NCBI GenBank assembly: GCA_963833605.1
Contig: CAWHYZ010000003.1
Location: forward strand, 62,001 to 126,000
Source: JAFAXD01 sp963833605
GTDB taxonomy: Bacteria > Pseudomonadota > Alphaproteobacteria > Rhizobiales > Xanthobacteraceae
DNA length: 64,000 bases
Direction: 5' to 3'
Shown in pieces: positions 59,628 through 64,000 of this stretch. Numbering within the stretch: position 1 is the stretch's first letter; each line of letters opens with the position of its first letter. A program made the position numbers and the translations under genes. The notes under the pieces are model-generated. The model was not told the origin of the DNA, made no database searches, and saw only the letters and a list, made by a program, of their open reading frames with translations.

Positions 59628-61964
59628 ATGGTCCCGCACGATAACCCAATGGCAATCGCGACTTGGGAAATCTTGATCCCGTCAGAGCGCAGCCTCAGAC
59701 GCGCGTTGGTGATTATTGCGGTGCTCGGACTCGCAGTGGGAATTCTACTGCGCCTTTCCGACTATCCCGATCTCGCGAACCTCGCGTGGTCGGCGGCCAC
59801 CGTGCCGGTTGCCGCCGGTCTCGTTGGCTCGATCATCAGGGATCTGTTGGCCGGGCGCTTAGGGGTCGATGCGATCGCGCTCGTTGCAATGGTGGGCGCA
59901 CTCGCGCTGGGCCAGCCGCTGGCGGGCGCCGTTGTCGCGCTGATGTATTCGGGCGGCAATATGCTCGAGGATATCGCGGTCGCGCGCGCCGAGAAGGATC
60001 TGCGAGCGCTGGTCGACCGTGCGCCCCGCTTGGCACATCGCGAAACGGGTGAGGCCGTCGCGGATGTTCCTGTCGGCGATGTCCTCGTGGGCGACAAACT
60101 CCTGGTGCGCGCCGGCGAGGTCATCCCGGTCGACGGTTTTGTGAGCTCGCTCACCGCCACAATCGACAAATCGGCGGTGACCGGCGAACCGATTCCAAAG
60201 CTGCGGCCGCGAGGCTCTGCGATTTCCAGCGGTGCGCTTAATGCCGGTGAGACGTTCTCCATGATCGCCTCCTCGACTGCCGGCGAGAGCACCTATGCGG
60301 GCATCCTGCGACTGGTCAATGCGGCGCAGACCGCCAAGGCGCCATTCGTGCGGCTCGCGGATCGCTACGCGCTGTTCTTCCTGCCGTTCGCCCTTCTTGT
60401 GGCAGCTGTTGCCTGGCTCCTTTCGGGAGATCTCATTCGCGGACTGGCCGTGATGGTCGCGGCAACGCCCTGTCCGCTCATCCTGGCGGCGCCGGTCGCT
60501 TTCATCGCCGGGGTCGCCCAGGCGGCGCGGCGCGGCATTCTGATCAAAGGCGGAGCGCCGCTCGAGGCGCTGGCGCGGGCGCACACGGTCTTGTTCGACA
60601 AGACCGGCACGCTGACGGTCGGCGGCGCACGGCTTCTGTCGGTCGAGGCTGCGCCCGGTGAGAGTCCCGATGCGGTGCTGCGGTTGGGGGCTTCGCTCGA
60701 GCAGGCTTCGCATCATGTCGTCGCTGCCGCGATTGTTGCGGCCGCCCGCGAGCGCGGGATGCGGCTTGTGATGCCCGAAAAGGTGCGTGAGGAGGCGGGT
60801 TCGGGGCTACACGGAAGCATCGAGGGCAACCGCGTAAGCGCCGGCTCCTACGACATCGTGTTTGGACATCGACAGGCCGATGCATGGGCCCTGCGGGCCC
60901 TGCGTCGGGCCTCCTGGCGATCGGCGCTGGTCGTCTTCGTTGCGGTCGACGGGCGGCCGGTCGGCGCGCTGCTGCTGGCCGATGAACTGCGCGCCGATAC
61001 GCCGCACGCGATCCGCATGCTGCGTGCGGCCGGCGTAGCGCGCATCGGCATGATCACCGGCGATCGGGCGGCCGCTGCACAGACCATCGGGGCGGCGCTC
61101 GATCTGGATTGTGTCCTGGCTGACCGCGTTCCATCCGACAAGGTCGATGCCGTGCGCACCGAGCGGCGGCTCAATCCGACCGTCATGGTGGGGGACGGAA
61201 TCAATGACGCGCCGGCGCTGGCGGCCTCCGACGTCGGCATCGCGATGGGGGCCCGCGGTGCCAGCGCCTCGTCCGAGGCGGCCGACGTGGTGATCCTGGC
61301 GGATCGGCTCGATCGGGTCGGCGAGGCTATCGTCATTGCCCAGCGCGCCCGCCGCATCGCGGTCGAGAGCATCATTGTCGGCATGGGCTTGTCGATTCTG
61401 GCCATGCTGGCCGCGGCGGCCGGATGGCTGGTTCCGGTCGCGGCCGCGATCGTGCAGGAAGTGATCGACGTGGCGGTGATCCTCAATGCGCTGCGCGCCC
61501 TGCGCCCAGCGGACCGCCGTATCCGGCATATGATTCCGGCGGCTGCCGGGCGCGAGCTGCACCACGATCACGTGAAGCTCGGACACGGTCTCGATCGGCT
61601 CCGGTCGATTGCGGATGCTCTCGACGACGCGACCGCCGAAACGGCGACTGCGTTGGTCACCGAAGCCAATGACATCGTCCAGCACGCGGTGGTGGAACAC
61701 GAACGCGATGATGAAGGAAACGTCTACCCCAGGATCGCGAAGGCTCTATCCGACCGCAACGCTCTCTCGGCGATGAGCCGGGCGCACCGCGAAATCCTGC
61801 ACCTGGCCCGGCTGCTTGCGCGCCTCGTCGAAGATCTGCCGCTGGAGAAGATCGATCGCTACCTCATTCGTGACGCGCAGCGCGTGATCGAGGCAGTCGA
61901 AGCGCTCGTGCGCATCCATATCGCGCAGGAAGACGATATTTACGAAGCAGTCGTGGCAACCTAA
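59628..61964 (+). CDS. P1B-type metal ATPase with C-terminal hemerythrin domain (Nia-like, P1B-5)
   Basis: A protein of about 778 residues. P-type ATPase elements in order: actuator 'DKSAVTGEPIP', membrane metal motif TPCP in 'VAATPCPLILAAPVAF', phosphorylation site 'FDKTGTLT', 'ITGDRAAAAQTIG', and hinge 'GDGINDAPALAASDVGIAMG'. The last ~150 residues are a hemerythrin-like HHE domain: 'RELHHDHVKLGHGLDRL', 'HAVVEHERDDEGNVYPRI', 'MSRAHREILHLA' and 'VRIHIAQEDDIYEAV'. TPC plus hemerythrin matches P1B-5 ATPases such as S. meliloti Nia, which exports Fe2+/Ni2+. Start uncertain: 59628, 59649 or later. No N-terminal metal-binding domain. Confidence 0.88.
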   Translation: MVPHDNPMAIATWEILIPSERSLRRALVIIAVLGLAVGILLRLSDYPDLANLAWSAATVPVAAGLVGSIIRDLLAGRLGVDAIALVAMVGALALGQPLAGAVVALMYSGGNMLEDIAVARAEKDLRALVDRAPRLAHRETGEAVADVPVGDVLVGDKLLVRAGEVIPVDGFVSSLTATIDKSAVTGEPIPKLRPRGSAISSGALNAGETFSMIASSTAGESTYAGILRLVNAAQTAKAPFVRLADRYALFFLPFALLVAAVAWLLSGDLIRGLAVMVAATPCPLILAAPVAFIAGVAQAARRGILIKGGAPLEALARAHTVLFDKTGTLTVGGARLLSVEAAPGESPDAVLRLGASLEQASHHVVAAAIVAAARERGMRLVMPEKVREEAGSGLHGSIEGNRVSAGSYDIVFGHRQADAWALRALRRASWRSALVVFVAVDGRPVGALLLADELRADTPHAIRMLRAAGVARIGMITGDRAAAAQTIGAALDLDCVLADRVPSDKVDAVRTERRLNPTVMVGDGINDAPALAASDVGIAMGARGASASSEAADVVILADRLDRVGEAIVIAQRARRIAVESIIVGMGLSILAMLAAAAGWLVPVAAAIVQEVIDVAVILNALRALRPADRRIRHMIPAAAGRELHHDHVKLGHGLDRLRSIADALDDATAETATALVTEANDIVQHAVVEHERDDEGNVYPRIAKALSDRNALSAMSRAHREILHLARLLARLVEDLPLEKIDRYLIRDAQRVIEAVEALVRIHIAQEDDIYEAVVAT

Positions 61965-61995
61965 TCGCAATCGTCGAGACAGCTGGCTCCAACCG

Positions 61996-62157
61996 GTGAG
62001 GGTGACTTTTCCGGTTTTGTTTTCATCGCTGCTGAGCTATGCGATCCTGACGCACTTGGTCAAAGTCTGGTTCGTTCGCCGTTGGGGGGATGTAGGCCTC
62101 CGCCCCATGGAACCGAAACTGCCGGCGCGCCCTCGCGTTGCCCAGTTTTTGAGCTAG
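61996..62157 (+). pseudogene. C-terminal remnant of an MgtA-type Mg2+ P-type ATPase
   Basis: The frame 61996-62157 encodes 'VRVTFPVLFSSLLSYAILTH' and 'LVKVWFVRRWGDVGLRPMEP' before a stop. It resembles the last membrane helix and basic tail of magnesium-transporting P-type ATPases ('LLGYxxLTxLVKxWFxRRFG' form). No start and no upstream domains exist; the Nia-like gene ends 31 bases before it. It is the scrap of a deleted gene. The FixK-type box at 62149 overlaps its end. Confidence 0.5.
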
Positions 62158-62162
62158 CTCAA
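62149..62162 (+). promoter_or_regulatory. FixK/FNR-type box TTGAGCTAGCTCAA
   Basis: A perfect TTGA-N6-TCAA dyad whose spacer is also palindromic, so all 14 bases are symmetric. Its centre is 41.5 bases before the ATG at 62197. A class II promoter would then start transcription at or next to the start codon. Confidence 0.75.
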
Positions 62163-62196
62163 TACGCCTTACGCAAGAGCAACTGCACTATCCGCC

Positions 62197-63321
62197 ATGC
62201 CCGGCGTCGACGATTATCCGCTTGCCGCTCTCGGCCTGCTCTGGCCGGCGATCATCGCAGAGCAGGCAAGCGAATTGGCAACTGCTTGGACGCAGGGGCT
62301 GCTCGATCTTGCCAACGCCCATGGTGAGCCACCGGGTGCCGAGCCAGGCTGGGTGACACCCAACGAGGTCGTGCTTGACCTCGAGAGCGTGCGGCTACGC
62401 GGCTTTTGCACCTCCGCAAAAGGGCAACCCATTTTGGTCTGTGCGCCGTTTGCCCTGCACGGTGCCGCCATCACCGACATCGCGCCTGGCCATAGTCTGG
62501 TTGAAGCGTTGCACGCGACAACGCAGAGCCCGGTGTTCGTGACGGATTGGCGGTCGGCCACTGCCAGCATGGGTTTGCGTGCCATTGACGATTACCTCGC
62601 CGATCTCAACGTGCTCGTCGATGAACTCGGAGGAGCGGTCGATCTCATTGGGCTCTGCCAAGGCGGTTGGATGGGGCTTGCGTACGCGACACGCTTCCCC
62701 AGGAAAGTGCGCAAGCTGGTGCTGGCAGGGGCGCCGATCGACATCAGTGCCGCCGACAGCGCCTTGTCGCGAATTGCGCAGTCGACGCCTTTGAGCGTGT
62801 TCAAGGAATTGGTGGCTCTTGGCGGCGGCCGCATGCTGGGACGCAGCCTGTTTCGTTTCTGGGAGCCGAGATCGCTTGAAACTGAGGCCATTCACTCGAC
62901 GTTGCAAAGTGCTCAGGCGATGGACACGGAAGCATTCCGCCGGCTCGCTGCGCGCTTTCGCGAATGGTACGCATGGACGCTCGATTTGCCCGGCCGCTAC
63001 TATCTCGAAGTGGTCGAACGGCTTTACCTGAACAACGAGCTCGCGACCGGGCGGTTCATGGCGCTCGGCCGACGCATCGACCTAGCCGCCGTGCAAGTGC
63101 CTGTTTTCCTGCTTGCCGCGCGTGATGATCAAGTCGCTGCCCCGGCCCAGACCCTGGGTCTTCGGCAGCTGATCGGGACGCCGCCGGCGGGGATCCGCCA
63201 CGTCGTTGCGCCAGGCGAGCACCTCGGACTCTTCATGGGGTGCCGAACGCTCGCCAACGAGTGGCGTGAGATCGGGGCGTGGCTGGCGCAGCCGGATCCG
63301 GCTCTGTCGGACGCTGCCTGA
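62197..63321 (+). CDS. PhaC-like alpha/beta hydrolase (short polyhydroxyalkanoate synthase-like)
   Basis: A 374-residue alpha/beta-hydrolase with a Cys-type lipase box, 'LIGLCQGGWMGLAYA' (G-x-C-x-G), the hallmark of PHA synthases. Candidate Asp and His are in 'LLAARDDQVAAPAQT' and 'VVAPGEHLGLFMG'. The N-terminal region is far shorter than in class I PhaC; the size is close to class III PhaC (about 355 residues), but no phaE-like partner is seen. It could polymerise, depolymerise or bind PHA. No Shine-Dalgarno sequence precedes ATG 62197, and the FixK-type box is very close. It converges with the end of canonical phaC. Confidence 0.78.
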   Translation: MPGVDDYPLAALGLLWPAIIAEQASELATAWTQGLLDLANAHGEPPGAEPGWVTPNEVVLDLESVRLRGFCTSAKGQPILVCAPFALHGAAITDIAPGHSLVEALHATTQSPVFVTDWRSATASMGLRAIDDYLADLNVLVDELGGAVDLIGLCQGGWMGLAYATRFPRKVRKLVLAGAPIDISAADSALSRIAQSTPLSVFKELVALGGGRMLGRSLFRFWEPRSLETEAIHSTLQSAQAMDTEAFRRLAARFREWYAWTLDLPGRYYLEVVERLYLNNELATGRFMALGRRIDLAAVQVPVFLLAARDDQVAAPAQTLGLRQLIGTPPAGIRHVVAPGEHLGLFMGCRTLANEWREIGAWLAQPDPALSDAA

Positions 63322-63390
63322 GAAGCGCTGGCGCGGACCAATCTCATGTAGTGGAACTTCGGAATCGGGATGCGCTCTATCCTTTTGTTT

Positions 63391-63503
63391 GAGCGTGTCC
63401 TTTTCGCAAAACCGGTGTCCACTTTTGCGGGACACGCTCTAGAATCTTCTTTTTGCGCATGTCCTTATCGGAAAACCGGCACCCACTTTTCCGGGACATG
63501 CGC
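63391..63503. repeat. two palindromic units of the AAAACCGG..CCACTTTT family
   Basis: Unit 1 (63391-63439): GAGCGTGTCC..GGACACGCTC arms around 'GCAAAACCGGTGTCCACTTT'. Unit 2 (63455-63503): GCGCATGTCC..GGACATGCGC arms around 'GGAAAACCGGCACCCACTTT'. The arms differ between units but remain complementary. They are direct repeats separated by TAGAATCTTCTTTTT. They lie between the convergent PhaC-like and phaC genes and may terminate both. Confidence 0.75.
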
Positions 63504-63507
63504 TAAA

Positions 63508-64000
63508 TTAGCGTTGCCGCACATACGTCCCGGGCGCCGGACCAAGTGGCGTCAGTCCTTGCGCGGGCGCCCCGATGCTGGGCAACGACACGCGTCCGGC
63601 CTCGCTTTGCGCCGTGAGCCACAACGTCCATTCCGGCCACCATGACCCGTCCTTGCGGTTCGCGTGCGCGAGCCAGGTATCCGAATCGACGTAGCGACCT
63701 TCGGGTGCCCGCGTCGCCACGTAGTAATGGCGTCCGTGGTGACCGGGCTCCGACACCACGCCCGCATTGTGACCCCCGTTCGTGAGCACGAATGTGAGCG
63801 CGTTGTCGGTGAACAGGTGGACCTTGTAGACCGAGCGCCACGGCGCGATGTGGTCGGTCTCGGTGCCGATCACGAACATCGGTGTATGGATGTCCTTCAA
63901 CGCAATGACGCGCCCGTCCACCGCATAGCGCCCGGCGGTCAACCGATTTTCGAGGAAGAGCGCGCGCAGATATTGCGAATGCATGCGATAGGGCATGCGG
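63508..64000 (-). CDS. phaC: class I polyhydroxyalkanoate synthase, C-terminal part
   Basis: The frame is open at the right edge, so only the last ~164 residues are visible. 'SQYLRALFLENRLTAGRYAV', 'PMFVIGTETDHIAPWRSVYKVHLF' (catalytic Asp), 'FVLTNGGHNAGVVSEPGH' (catalytic His) and 'WWPEWTLWLTAQSEAGRV' are characteristic of class I PhaC and its DUF3141-like relatives. It polymerises (R)-3-hydroxyacyl-CoA. phaA, phaB and phaR are about 35 kb away. The nearby short PhaC-like gene converges with it. Confidence 0.82.
   Translation of the reverse strand, partial: RMPYRMHSQYLRALFLENRLTAGRYAVDGRVIALKDIHTPMFVIGTETDHIAPWRSVYKVHLFTDNALTFVLTNGGHNAGVVSEPGHHGRHYYVATRAPEGRYVDSDTWLAHANRKDGSWWPEWTLWLTAQSEAGRVSLPSIGAPAQGLTPLGPAPGTYVRQR

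Noticed and set aside
1..64000. CRISPR array, tRNA or rRNA genes, prophage or complete insertion sequence
   Set aside because: No regularly spaced direct repeats, no cloverleaf-like or rRNA sequence, no phage structural genes and no complete transposase were seen. A weak IS5-like string at 24187-24363 is too short to call.

Overview
The window reads as a chromosomal segment of a GC-rich alphaproteobacterium of the order Hyphomicrobiales (Rhizobiales), probably near Bradyrhizobium, Rhodopseudomonas or Pseudolabrys. The evidence is the mtgA-rpmF-phaR-phaA-phaB neighbourhood, a prfA-prmC pair beside a DUF4167 gene, Bug-type binding proteins, ExoD, ChaB and DUF3775 genes, a FixK-type regulator, and Rhizobiales-style palindromic intergenic repeats. 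I saw no rRNA, tRNA, CRISPR array, intact insertion sequence or prophage. Identities rest on motif recognition, not on database searches.

Layout. 1-14 kb is a catabolic region: the end of a flavin monooxygenase, an alpha/beta hydrolase, an Asp/Glu-racemase-like secreted protein, two creatinase-like M24 proteins with a Bug/TctC binding protein, a feruloyl-CoA-synthase-like ligase, and hyuA-hyuB-MmgE/PrpD. 14-19 kb holds small envelope and stress genes (peptidoglycan-binding, GlsB/YeaQ, YidB, DUF1772, AHSA1/SRPBCC, an epimerase, ExoD). 19.6-25.6 kb has a second flavin monooxygenase, a ketopantoate-reductase-like enzyme, an AraC regulator and a class III extradiol dioxygenase. 25.6-36 kb is housekeeping and storage: DUF1345, mtgA, rpmF, phaR, phaA, phaB, a DUF985 cupin, gloB, a methyltransferase, DUF4167, prmC and prfA, followed by almost 1 kb without a supported gene. 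36-43.7 kb contains a lipoprotein-barrel/FecR pair, DUF427, a LivK-like binding protein and a PatZ-like acyl-CoA synthetase-acetyltransferase.

The most coherent region is 43.8-64 kb, which looks like a low-oxygen/stress island controlled by a Crp/Fnr-type (FixK-like) protein encoded inside it at 57.7 kb. Five perfect TTGA-N6-TCAA palindromes and two relaxed ones lie in front of its transcription units; I noticed none in the intergenic gaps of the first 43 kb. Predicted members are ChaB/DUF3775/PRPP-synthetase-like, a small kinase, phosphoribosyltransferase/universal stress protein, PAS/CBS/CBS-BON proteins, an SbmA-like permease, a GH4-GH1-PfkB sugar operon, an MCE lipid-transport protein, a cytochrome c, a Nia-like P1B ATPase with a hemerythrin tail, and a PhaC-like enzyme next to the end of canonical phaC.

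Three caveats matter. Six otherwise well-preserved genes each carry one single-base insertion that breaks the frame, mostly TC read as TTC, so assembly error is a serious alternative to pseudogenisation. Remnants of an amidohydrolase and of an MgtA-type ATPase are present. The intergenic regions carry at least four families of palindromic repeats, one with covarying stems.
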